Made by a program: the position numbers and the translations under genes. From Blasia pusilla (taxonomy: Eukaryota > Marchantiophyta > Marchantiopsida > Blasiales), in NCBI GenBank assembly GCA_050084515.1, contig CM114272.1:38564001-38628000 (forward strand): a stretch of 64,000 nt of DNA. The letters run 5' to 3'. Positions 21,682 through 33,810 of the stretch are shown here, one piece after another. Within the stretch, counting starts at the first letter, position 1. Every line of letters begins with the position of its first letter. The notes beneath the pieces are model-generated. The model worked only from the letters and a program-made list of their open reading frames with translations, searched no databases and was not told the origin of the DNA.

Positions 21682-22085
21682 GGATGCAAAGGAGGTTTTA
21701 GATTGTACTTTTATTTTTTTCTCAACCTTCACTTCGTGCTTGAACTCTATTCAGCTCCGGGAAAATGACAGATTATTTCGAGACCTTGGATGGAAAAAGT
21801 GATTGGTTCCACACTTATGATTCCATTGATTTTTCAGTTTTCTAAATTTTGTGCAATTTGCAACTCGTCGGACTCAGAGGGGTTGCCAAAATATGGAAGA
21901 GGAAAAAAAAACTGTGGGACTGCTTAATATATGAATAAAAAAGTGCAAAAAATTTCAAACAAAATTTTTTCTCTCTTCAACCCAACGGAAACTCTCTTCA
22001 AAAAAAAGTATCTATTTCGGTTGAAGGTAGTTTCCTCTCTCCTCTCTTCCTCTCTTCCTCTCTTCCTCTCCTCTTACCGCACCTC
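21682..22085 (+). repeat. 3' flank and right terminus of copy B
   Basis: An AT-rich untranslated region with one decayed palindrome near 21859-21887, then a CTCTTC tract and CCTCTTACCGCACCTC ending at 22085. Read inward from the end this gives GAGGTGCGGTAAGAGG, the counterpart of the left terminal purine tract. Confidence 0.75.
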
Positions 22086-22095
22086 CCTAAGCCCT
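22086..22095. repeat. Target-site duplication, right copy (CCTAAGCCCT)
   Basis: Identical to 10024-10033, immediately outside the right terminus. Confidence 0.85.
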
Positions 22096-23320
22096 TATGC
22101 TCATGTAAATATAAGATAGCTATAAACATACTAAAAGATCAAGAATAAGTGGATATTAATTCAATCTGTTGTGTGTGCGATATCGTGGATCCAAGTAGGC
22201 CGTCCATAGTGGGAAGAATAAGATTGGAAGCAAAATAATATTTAGAGGATGAGAACAACCTGAATAAATGTTGAAAAGGAATGATCAGCCATATGTTCTA
22301 AGTTATGGAGGTGGTCGTCAATATGACATATAGCCCTTGAACAAACATCGCCATTGGCACGTGAAGAGAATGTTACGCCCATTGTATTCAAGAAAATCAT
22401 TCTGTCTAGGGTCTGCAATACAATTGAACTAAGAGCACCTGTAACTTGGGATAAATAAAATATGAATGTAGAGACTATATTGTAATCTATGGGCGGAATA
22501 TACGAGATTAAACATGAGCCATAATGATGGCACAATACGGGTAAGAAATCCGAACTAGAAAATAATGGACAACCTCCAGATTGAAGCTGCCATGGCGATC
22601 ACACAACACGTGCAAAGATCGCACAATAGATGAGCAATCTGAAGACGACCTGTAGATGCTATGGAATTGATTCATAAGAAATGTAACTCTAAACAATCCG
22701 AATACTAGCCATCGCCACTACCGTAAACACATAAAGTGAGCTAACATCCGAGCGTGAATGGAAATGAAGCTCATAATGAATTTGGTCTTTACGACCATCA
22801 TCTGGCAGTACATTGCAGGTAGAAGAATTGCCCAAATGTGCTGTCCCTTTTCTCTTTAGTGTTCCCAACCAAACCCTAAAAAGCAGCAGAAATTCAGGCC
22901 CAATTAAGAGCTCTTTCATCCCGCTGCCCACTAGCTCAATGTAAAATATCGCCAACCCAAACAATGGAACTTGAAATACGGAAATCTAAGAGAGAAGTGA
23001 TATAAATTTCAGGCCGATCAAGTGACCTTCAATCCTACATTCCACTATCTCGCTGTAAAAACCCACCCGAATAACGGAATCGCAGAGAAGAGAGACAGAA
23101 ATCAGGCCAAATAAGAGACCCTCAATTCGTTGTCAACTACCTCGGTGTAACAATCCAGGCCAAAATAAAAAGAGACATCCAATCCTACTGTCCTAAATCA
23201 GGCCGAATAAGCAATCTTCCATTTCACTGTCATCTACCTCGCTGTAACAATCCAACCCGAAATAGAGACATCGAATCTCGTTGACAAATAGCTCGTTGTA
23301 CTAAACATAAGTAGTCACAA
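22096..23320. repeat. Flank of copy B with degenerate ~95-113 bp tandem repeat
   Basis: No gene seen in 22096-22880. From about 22890, four imperfect units start with AAATCAGGCC-type motifs near 22891, 23004, 23099 and 23195. Each is followed by a CTAGCTCG/CTACCTCGCTGTAA motif about 60 bp on. Confidence 0.5.
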
Positions 23321-23444
23321 TTTTCATAGCTTTGTCACCCATTTGCATCCAAAGAAACCAAAATAATTAAAAATAATTAAAAAGAAGTAAATAGTCGCAA
23401 CCTGACCCTCTCCTCTCAGCCATACCAAACACATGCGTACCGTT

Positions 23445-23700
23445 TCCAGCACACAAACCAGAAGACGACAAAGCGCCACAAGCCCTCCCACTCGACTTGA
23501 TGAAACGCAATTTTTCCGCATACAAACCAAGAGACGTCAAAGCGCTGTAGGCCCACCCACTCGAATGCTATTTCCTGCACACGAACCAGAAAATGTCAAA
23601 TCACCACAAGCCCACCCACTCGACTCGATCAATCGTAATTTCCAACACACACAAAGCAGAAAATGTCAAAACGCCACAAGCCCAACCACTCACTCGACTT
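23445..23700. repeat. Minisatellite of 60-70 bp, four units
   Basis: Units begin near 23451, 23522, 23581 and 23651 with (C)AAACCAGAA-GACGTCAAA, then GCGCCACAAGCCCACCCACTCGA. Spacing is about 71, 59 and 70 bp. A short open frame runs through it but shows only the repeat, so it is not called as a gene. Confidence 0.65.
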
Positions 23701-23705
23701 GACTA

Positions 23706-24798
23706 AACATAACACGGAGCGGAGCCTTGCTGTGTTGCCGCCCCTCCGACCCCAAGTGACCCACTACGCCGAGTGAGTGGCGCTCCCGTCCATCACTTGC
23801 ACTAGGGTTCCCTCATATTTCATTGAACGGTGATGATCCTGGCATCAAAGCTAGCTGACGTATATCGCCTCAGTGGAGACTGCAAAGGAACTCCATGTGT
23901 GGCCCTCTACAGCGTCTGCCATTAAACTCTCATAGAAGTTGGGGCCATAAAGATTTGTGTGTTTGGGACTCGAGAGGGCTGCACAAGGAGTCCGAGGAGT
24001 TTTTGGAGAGAAAGAGAGAGCCATTATGGCTTGTATCAGAGGATGCATGCCAAAGGAAGCACACTAGCATGGAGTCCAGGGCCGAGAAAGGTGGAGTTGG
24101 GAGAGCACGGATGAGTTGGGAGAGGAGACAGTATAGGCGCACCCAAAGGAAATAACCATAGGTTACAAGAAATGGAGAGAGTATGGGGCGAGAACCTCAG
24201 AGTGTACAGCCGCGGACGTAGTTGAGCATGCTCTAAGAATGCGAGAGGACAGAAAGAAGGCACAGTTATGGTTTGAATGGAGATGAGGCACCTGGTGAGC
24301 AAGAGGTGTGGACAGGGATGTGCAAGTCTACCAAAGCCGTGTTTTGCATGCATAGTGCGGCTTGGCCGCTCCCATACAGAAGGAAGATGTGAGAAAAGGC
24401 AGATAGGTATGTACCTCACAATCAAGAAGGCATCATTACGGCACGAGGGAGCCGCACATAGGAGAGTGTTGAGACCTCCACATAGGGAGATAAGTTGAAG
24501 GTTGAGGGGTGGAAGAGTTAAGAGGTCAGGACCAAAGAACCGCACGAGAGCACTCTTGAGGAAGCCGACGGAAGTGCAGTAGAGGGTAGGCTGCCGAGGT
24601 AGAAGGGTAATGATGGTTGAACCATACGACGAGGTAGCCTAACCACGTATCAATGAAGAGGTGACTAGGATATCTGGGATACATGGTTGATTCAAACAAC
24701 GTAGTAGGTTGTGATTTGCAACGGGGGTTATTGGCAAGTCGAGAGTTGGGTGACGAAGTATTGATTTACTTTTCCGATCATTGTTGAGATGGGAGATC
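23706..24798. other. No gene recognised
   Basis: Several overlapping short frames exist on both strands, none with a family motif or copy elsewhere in the window. The right part probably belongs to the untranslated leader of the retroelement whose gag follows. Confidence 0.4.
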
Positions 24799-25350
24799 CG
24801 TGTAGAGATTTTGTGATGGAGTTTTAGCGATGGAGACGCACCTGTCGATTTTGACGGGTAGTCCACATCTATTGATAGAGGTTGGACGTGTTGTTCGAGG
24901 AGAGTATCATCGAGGTTGCTGCACCACATGGAGGAGTCAGGTTCATCATACAATAGATTATTGATGGGCATATTCAGGTTATCCATTCGAGCCCCTTTTC
25001 CCGCACTTATCTCATGTCATTGAAGGTGCTCGGTATCGGGTTGTAGCTGGTGTTAGGTGGGTATAGCAATGGTTCGTGTAGAGAGTTTGTGATGGAGTTT
25101 TAGCAATGGAGTCGCATGAGTCGATGCCAACGGGTAATCCACATCTATTGGTGGAGGTTGGATGTGTTGTTCGAGGAGAGTATCATCAAAGTTGCTGCAC
25201 CACATGGAGGATTCACGTTCACCGTACAGTATATTATTGATGGGCGTATTCAGGTTACCCATTCGAGTCCCTTTTCCCATACTTGTCTTGTGTCATTGAA
25301 GGTGCTTGGTATCAGGTAGTAGTTTTTGTTAGGTGGGTATAGCAATGGTG
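24799..25350 (+). repeat. Two tandem copies of a 276-bp repeat in a retroelement leader
   Basis: 24799-25074 and 25075-25350 align along their length. Both begin CGTGTAGAGA, pass through GTTGTTCGAGGAGAGTATCATC and CTGCACCACATGGAGGA, and end in GGTGGGTATAGCAATGG. A related piece (TATTCAGGTTACCCATTC) occurs at about 59980 before the second gag, so the repeat belongs to the 5' region of that gypsy family. Confidence 0.7.
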
Positions 25351-25949
25351 ATGACTGTAGACTCCTTGCATGCGTAGCATGTAGGTGGATATATGGCGGT
25401 TTCCGAGTAGGGGTTGTGTATTTGACTCGAGAGTATTTTTTGTGACTTAGGTGAGTTGGAAGGCTCATGGTGAGCCCGAGTGTTGAGTGTATGTGGGTCC
25501 AGGTGTGTCCTCATGGGATTAGCCTTAGTTTATGTGAGTTAGTTTGGGAAGCTGGGTGAGCCCGAGTGTTGAGTGTACATGAGGTCAAGTGTATCATCGC
25601 AAGATCATCATTAGCATAGGTGAGCTAGTGAGAGGTGTGGGAGACTCTTGGTGAGTCTAAGTGCTTGAGCGTGCAAGGTAGGGTTTTCACCTTGGCGTTC
25701 TTCCAGGGTTGGGAAGAATGGGGTAGCTCAAGAAATTATGGTGGTGTGACATGGAGTGGAGTGAGATACCGAGGGTTTTCGAGTGAGGAGCTACCTTGAC
25801 CTTCATCTATAGGTGGATCGTCATTACTAGATAGCAGGTATGGTGACAAGATCATAGTCAAGGACAGTGTCACTTGGCAGGAAATGGATGACATGGGCCA
25901 TCGGGGCATGCATCATTTCTTAGGTGCGGTGGGCACCATCAATTGACAG
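25351..25949 (+). other. Retroelement leader, no gene
   Basis: Contains a weaker tandem motif (GAGCCCGAGTGTTGAGTGTA near 25470 and 25560, with a degenerate third near 25655). No open frame with recognisable motifs. Confidence 0.4.
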
Positions 25950-27010
25950 TTTCATCTAGGAGTTCGACACATGGTGCGACTTTCAAGAGATACGGGCCCC
26001 GACGCGGTTCAACCCTTTCATGGCGTGGAAGGGGTTGTTCCAACATTTAGAGGGTCCTCCGATGGATGACTACTTGGAATTCTAATCTACACGCGCAATA
26101 GAGATCAATTCTTGGAGGATGTATTGGGTTCTAGGGTATGTATCCACTTGTGATTGTGAGGCATATGATGGGATATTGAGGACGGAGAGAGACCTACACC
26201 ATCATCACAGGGACTAGATAGAGAGGACGGCAATGAGGGTGGTGAGGTGGTAGAGGCACACACAATTTCAATCCTATAGTGGAGTTCTTCCGATAGTTGG
26301 GGAGGAGATACCAAGGAGTGTAGACCGAAAAGCTGAAGAGTCTACATGATTTTCAACGACGATCGGGCGAGAGTCTGAGAGAGGATTTCTCGCGCATGCA
26401 AAGATTGATCATTGCGACATTTAGAGTGACTGAGGCGCACTCAATTTAGCATTGGTACAAGTTTTTGGACATCCAAGGATTTTGCTCTCCTTGGCTTCAT
26501 GTGCAGTGCGGCTCATGTAGAGGTTGTTGTAGTGGTGACTCGAGGTGTGGTGAGGGTGACCGAGCCATTGAGAGGTGCGGAGGAGATAGACCCACAAGAG
26601 GGGACCAATGGGCAGCACGCCAGGGTTTCACAATCCTTTACGTTGTCAGAGGCGCTACACACACCATCAATGGTGCCCAGACGACCAGCAATACCCATAG
26701 GTAGGGCACGTGTGTCGATGTCACGAGGAGTTGGAGAGACAACTCCTATGTCAACTCATAGGGAGTCAGTGTCGATCATCGTGTTGGAGATGGCCACCAG
26801 GATGAGCCAGACTCCCTTATTTTCTACCATGGTGTTAGCAACAGTGGGAGTTAGACCAACGGAGGTGTTCCGACTCGCCGCCATGCTATGTGAGCTTGGA
26901 GAGGTGACTGCCTATTGTTCACAAGTGGTTGAGGAGGTGGCAGACCTACCCTCTCAAAAAGTGCTCGGGACGTCCTCCTCTGAGTTATGGCATGCTATTG
27001 CAGAGTAGTT
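25950..27010 (+). pseudogene. Ty3/gypsy gag remnant
   Basis: The frame near 25990-26080 reads RFNPFMAWKGLFQHLEG then PPMDDYLEF. This matches FNPFTTWNGMF...LEGAPMDDYHEF at about 60640-60715 in the other gag. Further on, SFTLSEALHTPS and VVEEVADLPSQKVLGTSS (26630-26990) match SFTLSKAMRTPS and IVEEVMDLPLDPMLGSST (61980-62320). These segments belong to the gag C-terminal region. Many stops and shifts; no capsid or zinc-knuckle domain is intact. The matching pol lies at 31265-34145, past an inserted block. Confidence 0.6.
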
Positions 27011-27109
27011 GGTAGATATGCTAGGCCAGTGATAGAGCAAGTCATGGTGACGTCAGATGTAGTATTGTTAGGTTATCAAGATGGAGTATCAAGAATAGTC
27101 TGTAATTCG

Positions 27110-28430
27110 TTCCCCAAGGAGATCCTATTTTCCTGAAAAGAGATCTAGTTTTTTTTCTAAAAAACGGAAGAATTCAAGATCTTTGGCAATCACTCCGCAA
27201 CAAACAAAAAATACTTTCCATAGTACCACAAAGAATCACTTTCCCTCAAAGTGTCTTCTTGAGTGGAATCAAGAACGACTTCTCAAGATCTGGATATCAA
27301 ATAAACAAGAAAGAATCTCTAAGAGAACACATTACGAGAATGGACCATCCTACTTTCGGAACTCAATCCGTCCTTGCACATTACTCATCTCTGTCTAACA
27401 GATTTCATACGTATCCCTTGTTGTCTATTCCTTCTCACTTGAATTCAACTCCACACCTTTCTCCTCTCCTCACCCAATAAGATATAAGGTACAAGCCGCA
27501 CATCAGGTGTAGAAAATGAAGACATTCTTTCCATCAAAGAAATGAGGGTCTCAAGGTAATACAAGCTTGAGAGGATACTCTCTCTTAGCCCACATCATTC
27601 TTACAACATAACAATGTCTTAAGATAATGATGTTGCTATCTACTAGCAAGTTCTTTAAATACTTGTTCAAGATCAAAGGTTTCTTGAGATGTGAAGTGTT
27701 TATTTCTTGTTAAAGATATGTTCGTATCTACTTAACTACTTAATCTACGCTTCTCGTTACTTCTCCTCTGATCCCTATGAATCCATTGAAGGTAACCGTC
27801 ATACCCTTCTGTGCTTCCCTATAATGGTATACCCCTTTGCATCCTAACTATTCTTACAATGCACCTCTTGGAATTGGTTATAGTCTTGTATTCTTTACGA
27901 AGTTTGTTTAAGTCTTCTCTTCTATGTGAAGCTGTTCTTTCATTCTGGTTTTCTCATAACCTCTTTGTTCATAAGTCTTCGCTACGAAAACAAGATCTAA
28001 TAATTCCTTACTGGCTTTCTTCCTCTTTGCAAAGCTTGAGCTTTCAACTTCTTCCTTCTTTTAAAAGTATCTGTCTCTTCATAGTCTTCCTTTACACTTC
28101 TTCTTTTTGTTAGATCTTCGTTGCGAAGCTCAACACTTCTTTGTGATTTCTTCTACATGTGAGTTCTTCCTTAATTCAAACCTATTATCAAAATTTTCTA
28201 CTCCTCCAAGGCAAGTCCTTGTTTTTCCAATCTCCTTGTCTTCTCAAAAGAGCTTCACTTCCATCCAAAAAGACTTCCAAGAACTTTGGACTGCTACAAT
28301 ACTCAACATCTTGACGAAGCACTTCCTTCCTTTACTTATATACAATCTGCAAAAAATCTTCAATCTTTGGTCCTCATCCACGAAGACTTCCACTGAATTA
28401 TGTACAACAACATCCTAATAGCAATTTTTT
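27110..28430 (+). repeat. LTR-like sequence of a nested retroelement
   Basis: Pyrimidine-rich, no protein motifs. It shares ordered segments with 56040-57250 (for example ...CATCCTACTTTC-GGAACT... and the CTTCGCA-rich end), and its right part (about 28100-28420) is inverted at 30528-30990. That distribution fits a long terminal repeat, possibly solo or rearranged. Ends are not precisely defined. Confidence 0.5.
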
Positions 28431-29399
28431 TGAAATGGTGGGTATCACATACTCCCACCCTCATTTGTAATCCGCCTTGGCAAACATGCTATAGTAGACT
28501 ATCATTCTATCTCTATAGAGTCATCCGAAAATTCTTCAAACTTTGATGTAGCAAGAAATCTACCATGAATAGTGGACAGCCTATTAATCAAGTTAGGTGT
28601 GTTTTTCTTCAATCTATCTCTCCACCTATTGACAACTTGTGAAGACCCCAAAACTTTGTTCTCAACAAATTAGCCTATCGGTTGGTACAAATGGCTTGAG
28701 CTCTTCAAGTTGAAGACTTACCGTCGAAGCAACTGCTGGAAGGGCACTTGTATGAGTTTCGAATTTCCGACACCGATGCTTATCGACATACTCTAGTTTG
28801 TCCATGATCTACATTTCAAAGTTCTTCGTGGCTTCCTCCACGAGTTCTTTCACATCTTGTGGCTCCATCTGAACTTCTTTGCGAAGCTTTTGATATGTTT
28901 CCAAGGTTGTAATGTGACCGGTGGTTTGAGCCCATTGTGCTACCTGATGTATGTTCATGGCTTGTTGCTCTTAAAGCAACTTCAAAATGTGTGCATTGTG
29001 TGTTGAAACCTTCTTTAACTCGGTTTGCAGTATCTCTACCTGTTGTTGCCATCGATATGCCTGCTGCGAAGCTAGTTGAAGGTGTGTCTGCATCTGATCG
29101 CCTCCACATGCTATGTTTATGGCCAAGCTCTCCCATTGTCTTGCATTTTTGGCCTCATATTTTGCATTCACAAGGTCACTCTATGATTTACAAAGATCAA
29201 TCTTGATGTTAGAGGCAATCTTACACGTCTTCGCATGAAGACGAAGACTTTGTAACGATTTCGCCCTACCTCGTAGGTTTTTGCCTCATTTCTTAGGTTT
29301 CTTCTTCTTCATCATCGAGAGAGGACATTGACCCCCCCTCTCCCCCCTTCCTTTAGGCCTTACTTCGGGTAGGTGTCGGGGAGGTGATATCTTTGCACA
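28431..29399 (-). pseudogene. C-terminal coiled-coil tail of nested gypsy polyprotein (minus strand)
   Basis: The minus-strand frame 29171-28971 reads MQTHLQLASQQAYRWQQQVE and LQTELKKVSTHNAHILKLL, a helical Gln/Glu-rich segment. After a stop it continues through ETYQKLRKEVQMEPQDVKEL. It follows the integrase at higher coordinates on the same strand. No known domain; decayed. Confidence 0.4.
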
Positions 29400-30530
29400 T
29401 GCATCCCATTAACACGAGTAGGTAATGTTTCACCATCTAAAGTAGCCAACTATAGGGATCCATTCTCAAAAATCTGCACAACCTTGTAGGGTCCCATCCA
29501 ATTCAGTTTGAGCTTCCTCAGAAACTTCAAACGTCGGTTGTCATGTAACAAGACTAGGTCTTCCCTCATCGATAGATTGGGGACAAAGATGTTTATCATA
29601 GCGCTTATTCTGGTCTGCTTGCACACTCTATATGTTCTGCAGAGCAAAGAGCCTTGCCTCTTCTAGAGCCACTAAATCCTCCTTCCTTGTCTTCATCATT
29701 GTCGAAGCCCCCTCCTCACGTTCGTCTTGCAGGATGCAATAAGTGGGTAGATCCCATTGAATTGGAGTCAAAGGTTGGACCTCGTATGTAAGGTAGAAGA
29801 GTGTATACTTCATAGTTATCTTCTCTGCCGTTTGATATGCCCAAAGAGCTGCTAGAATCTTTATATCCCAATCATACGAGTAAGTTACCGTCAATCGATT
29901 CAGAATTCGGCAGAGTAGCCTATTTGATTATTCTGTGAGACCGTTTGCTTTTGGATTGTAGGGGTAGTCTTCCTATTCTTAATCAAGAAGTGCTTCGTGA
30001 ATGCTTTAGTTGTTTTTTTGTTTAGACAGTGTGTTCCCCGGTCACTAACCAACTCCAACGGACATCCACACCTGGTGATGATCATTTCATAGAGGAATTT
30101 AGCTACCGTCTCGCTATCATCCTTTCGGGTAGCTTCCGCTTCCACCATTTTCGTATAGTAATCGGTTGCAATAAGGATGTATTTATGGTCAGTTTGTCTA
30201 GTAGCCGGGGAAATTGGTCCCACAAAATCAATTCTCTATTTTTCAAAGGGAGCAAGTGGTAAAATAGGAACTAGAGGCCAACACAAAGTAGTTGTAAGCC
30301 TCCTTGCTCTCTAACAAGCATCACACTTTCGAGTAAATTTCCCTACATACCAATACATCGCGGGCCACCAATAACGAGTAGCCAAGATCTTCTTTACGCA
30401 AGTCTTTACCGTGTTCTTAACAGCATAGTGTCCTCCTGCATCCTCCGAATGTATGGAAAATATCACCCGAGGTACTTTTTCCGCTTCCAAACATCTCATC
30501 ATCTGAACCTAACTTAAACAAAACTTCTCA
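29400..30530 (-). pseudogene. Ty3/gypsy integrase remnant (minus strand)
   Basis: Three broken frames in order on the minus strand. 30502-30311 has the H2C2 zinc-binding end (HSEDAGGHY...KKILATRYWWPAMY, KCDAC). 30223-29900 has the core: PISPATRQTDHKYILIATDYYTKMVEA, then the second Asp in LVSDRGTH. 29894-29450 holds the C-terminal part (LAALWAYQTAEKITMKYT; LRKLKLNWMGPYKVVQIFENGSL), a GPY/F-like module. Stops separate them. No RT or protease of this element is visible; inverted LTR-like pieces lie on both sides. Confidence 0.75.
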
Positions 30531-31000
30531 GCATAATTCATAAGGGCCGACCTTATGCAAGAACACCGCCCTTTCTTCCGCTGACATAAGCATAGGGAAG
30601 CTAGATTGGGGTGTTGTTGTACATAATTGAGTGGAAGTCTTCGTGGACGAGGGCCAAAGCTTGAAGATTTTTTGAAGATTGTATATAAGTAAAGGAAGGA
30701 AGCTCTTTGTCAAGATGTTGAGTATTGCAGCAGTCCAAAGTGATTGGAAGTCTTGTTTGATGGAAGTGAAGCTCTTTTGAGAAGATAGGGAGATTGAAAA
30801 ATGAGGGGCTTGTCTTAGAGGAGTAGAAAATTTTGAGAATAGGTTTGAATTAAGGAAGAACTCACATGAAGAAGAAATCACGAAGAAGTGTTGAGCTTCG
30901 CAACGAAGGCCTGACAAGAAGAAGAAGTGTTAAGGAATATTGTTAAAGGAAGACTATGAAGAGACAAGTACCTTGTAAAAGAAGGAAGCAGTTGATATAT
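30528..31000 (-). repeat. Inverted copy of the 28.1-28.4 kb LTR-like sequence
   Basis: The reverse complement of 30528-30990 matches 28080-28420, including GTTGCGAAGCTCAACACTTC and the region encoding the shared shadow string SLSSQKSFTSI. The pair therefore flanks the minus-strand integrase as inverted, not direct, repeats. Confidence 0.65.
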
Positions 31001-31264
31001 GTGTATCGGATGTGGCTAGGGTTGCTCCATAGCAACCAAAGCCGGAGTTTGCGTCGTCTACGAGTGAGGTCATGATGGAGACTTGGGAGCCTGTGATTGG
31101 TCTCGAGTTGACAAGAGGAGAGAGATGGCGGATCCCTAGGTTTCTCAGAGGACATGTGGATTTTTTTGCCTTCAGTATGAGAGACTTGGGTACTTTTAAG
31201 GGTCTCGGGATATAGATAGACTTGGCTAGTGATACGTCGATCTTTCATCGACCCTACACATATT
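31001..31264. other. Junction region, no gene
   Basis: A transition between the inverted LTR-like piece and resumed plus-strand gypsy pol. Nothing recognisable. Confidence 0.35.
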
Positions 31265-33810
31265 ATGACATGGAGTGAGCCTTGATTCAGAGTAGGAGTG
31301 AGAACTTGTTGGAGGCAGGACTTGTGGAGTTATTGCATGGAGAGTATGCATCTGCCACAGTCATGCCGGCAAAGAAGGATATGTATGGAAATTGGACAGA
31401 TAGGCGGATGTGTGGAGATTACCATCCTATCAATTGACACACGAGGTCAAATGAGTACGCCATGCCTACTCTTGAGGAGATATTTGATATAGTAGAGTAT
31501 GCAAAGATATTCAGTACTTTAGATCTCCGTGCTGGCTATCATAAGTTTTGTATCAGGGTGGAGGACAAGGAGAAGATAGCATTTTGGGGGATTGATCGAT
31601 TCGGCAGATCGTTTGTATCAGTGGGGGTTTTTACCATTTGGGTTGAAGAATGCCCCTGTGGAGTTTTAGAGAGTGATGGATAGGATTCTCACAGGCTTGG
31701 ATTTTGTACGGCGTTACATAGATGATATTCTTATCTTCAGTTCCATGGTTGAAGAGCATGAGCGACACTTGGAGGAGGTGTTTTGGCGACTGCAGTTACA
31801 TGGACTGAAGATACATCCAGTCAAGTGCAGGTTCTTTCAGGAGCAGATCGAGTACTTGGGACACACCATATACCCAAGTGGGCTAGTTGTTCAACAGACA
31901 AAGGTAGAGGGTATTGCGTAGACCATGCTTTACATATGTGAGTCGAGTCCAAGCATTTCTAGGAATGACATTTCTAGGAATGGCACTTCTATCGACGATA
32001 TGTCAAGGGTTTTACTTTGATCACAAAGTCTTTGACTTTGTTTGCGGGACTTGATCAAGTTTGGCATTGGGGTGATGATCAAGAGTGAGCATTTTAGGAG
32101 CTCAAGGTCACTTTGACATCCTCATCCATTTTACAAAGACCAACTAGGGGTCGTCCATTCCAATTACATATGGATTGGAGCATGTTGGATCTAGGCCCGG
32201 TGCTTACTCAGAGAGATGACAAGGAGAGGGGATTTGTTGTGGCTTATGCGAGCCGATTGAACAACATTGCAGAGGCAAAGTAAAACTCCTGTGAGGGAGA
32301 GTGCTTGGCTGCAGTGTGGGTCCTCGAACATTTCAAGTGCTTTCTTTTCGACAACCCTTTCACACTTGTCATTGATCATTAGCCGTTGAGATGGTTGATA
32401 GAGTTTGACAAGCTTACAGGAAAGCTTGCTAGATGGGCTCTATGATTGCATGAGTACCACTTTGAGGTGGTTCATTCGCTAGGTTGGTTGAACTTGGATG
32501 CAGATGGGTTGAGCCGCAACCCATGTCCGAGTCAGAGAGACGACATAGGAGCTCGATGGCATGTAGAGACTGATGAGGAGATGGTGCCCGGTTGGCACAC
32601 ATCTACCTTTCTTTGTTGGTTGACTATGACAAGTCAACAACAGGTGGTAGGTTTAGATGATGAGTCCTCAGATTCGGAGGTCAGTGAGGAGGCGACGGGT
32701 AGACGTGATATCTATGACCACGTGGAGGTTGTGGAGTTCCTACGGACTAGCATCATAGCGAGCATAATGAGTGCTAGGGAGCGGGATTGGATCCTATAGA
32801 GAGCTAGAAGGTCCAAGTGGGAGGAGAAACATATTATGCGGGCATGGGGAGATGGTAGGGTATGAGTGGTGCCTCATCCTTCCCAATGAGCATGTGTAGT
32901 GCGACACGCCCACGGGGAGTTGGGGCATTTGGAGTAAAGCGTACTTACTCCTTACTCTAAGTTCAGTGTTGGTGGCCCGACATGCACATTGAGGTTCAAC
33001 AATTTGTACCCAAGTGTAGGGTATGTGACCGAGTGTGGGCATCCTTCAATGCTCCCACTCTGCAGTTGCATCCTTTGCTGATTATGGGTCTAGGTTATTG
33101 ATGGAGTCTAGATTTTGCGGGACCTTTTCCACTGATGAGGCGTCATCATAGGTACGTGTTGGTCATGGTGGCGCATTTCTCCAACTGGATAGAGTTGGTG
33201 ACACTAGCAAACAAGGCAAGCAAGGAAACAACGTATGCGTTTCTAGATCGTGTGCTTAGTCATTTTGGTGCACCAACGGGGGTGTTGACTGATCAGGGTA
33301 CCGAGTTCAGGTGAGATTTTCAGGCCTTGTGTGATCAGGTGCTGATAGATCACTGCACCATATGTAGAGATCATCTTGAGGCGGATGGGTTGGAAGAGAG
33401 AGTCGTACAGACGGTGAAGAGAGGGTCACGCAAGTACGGCTTGCAACAAGGATGTTTGAGAGAGTGGGACCTATAGTTGACATGGTTGGCTATGGGTTAT
33501 CGCTTCAGATGGTAGGCATCCTTGGTGTTGTTTTCACCGTACTTTTTGCTCTATGGGAGAGAGCCATATTTACCTGTAGCTATTTGACGTGACATGGGGG
33601 AAATGTTAGATCTTGATGACCTAGATGTGTGGGTACAAGCAAGTTATCAATGGGCGGAGATTTTTTGGCTAAGTTCTCAAATGCGTATGGCATTTGAGAA
33701 CTTAGCCATTGCTCAGCATAGGGATACATTGAGATACGCGATCAATCATGGAGGAGGTTATCGTCCAGAATTAGGAGGTTCTATCCTGGAGATTATGTGT
33801 ATTTAAATAA
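31265..33810 (+). pseudogene. Ty3/gypsy pol: reverse transcriptase, RNase H, integrase
   Basis: Reverse transcriptase: LLEAGLVELLHGEYASA, VMPAKKDMYGNW, MPTLEEIFDIVEYAKIFSTLDLR and the catalytic RYIDDILIFSS (about 31713-31740), then LGHTIYPSGL. RNase H: QLHMDWSMLDLGPVLTQRDD, VAYASRLNNIAEAK and LNLDADGLSRNP (to about 32525). Integrase: CRVCDRVWA, WSLDFAGPFP, VLTDQGTEFR and a degraded region with YGREPYLPVAI (to about 33590). In-frame stops (near 31436, 32282, 32381) and several shifts make it inactive. Its gag is the block at 25950-27010, separated by a nested element; protease and the region before RT are missing. The PHD finger follows directly. Confidence 0.85.

Larger units (their letters stand above)
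10034..22085 (+). mobile_element. 12-kb Mutator-like element, complete copy B, with divergent transposase and methyltransferase-like genes
   Basis: Bounded by the 10-bp duplication CCTAAGCCCT. The left end begins GGGGGCTGGTATTCTG and enters a purine-rich tract, GTAAGAGAGGAGAGGAAGAG. The right end, read inward on the minus strand, begins GAGGTGC and enters GGTAAGAGGAGAGGAAGAG. The inverted repeats are therefore similar but imperfect at the outermost bases. Two genes diverge from a shared 1.3-kb promoter region: cargo gene 1 leftward (16392 to 11845, with a 3' tail to 10190) and transposase gene 2 rightward (17722 to 21681). Palindrome arrays occupy three introns, the promoter and the gene 1 3' region. 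Both genes carry disabling changes, so the copy is non-autonomous today. The sharp duplication suggests a fairly recent insertion. Confidence 0.85.

Noticed and set aside
23433-23702. An 89-residue open frame with repeated RRQSA/SPPTR strings
   Set aside because: It follows the 60-70 bp minisatellite and shows only that repeat.
27811-28418. Two hydrophobic open frames that look like membrane proteins
   Set aside because: They lie in pyrimidine-rich LTR-like DNA, which gives Leu/Phe/Ser-rich translations. The inverted copy carries the same string with stops.
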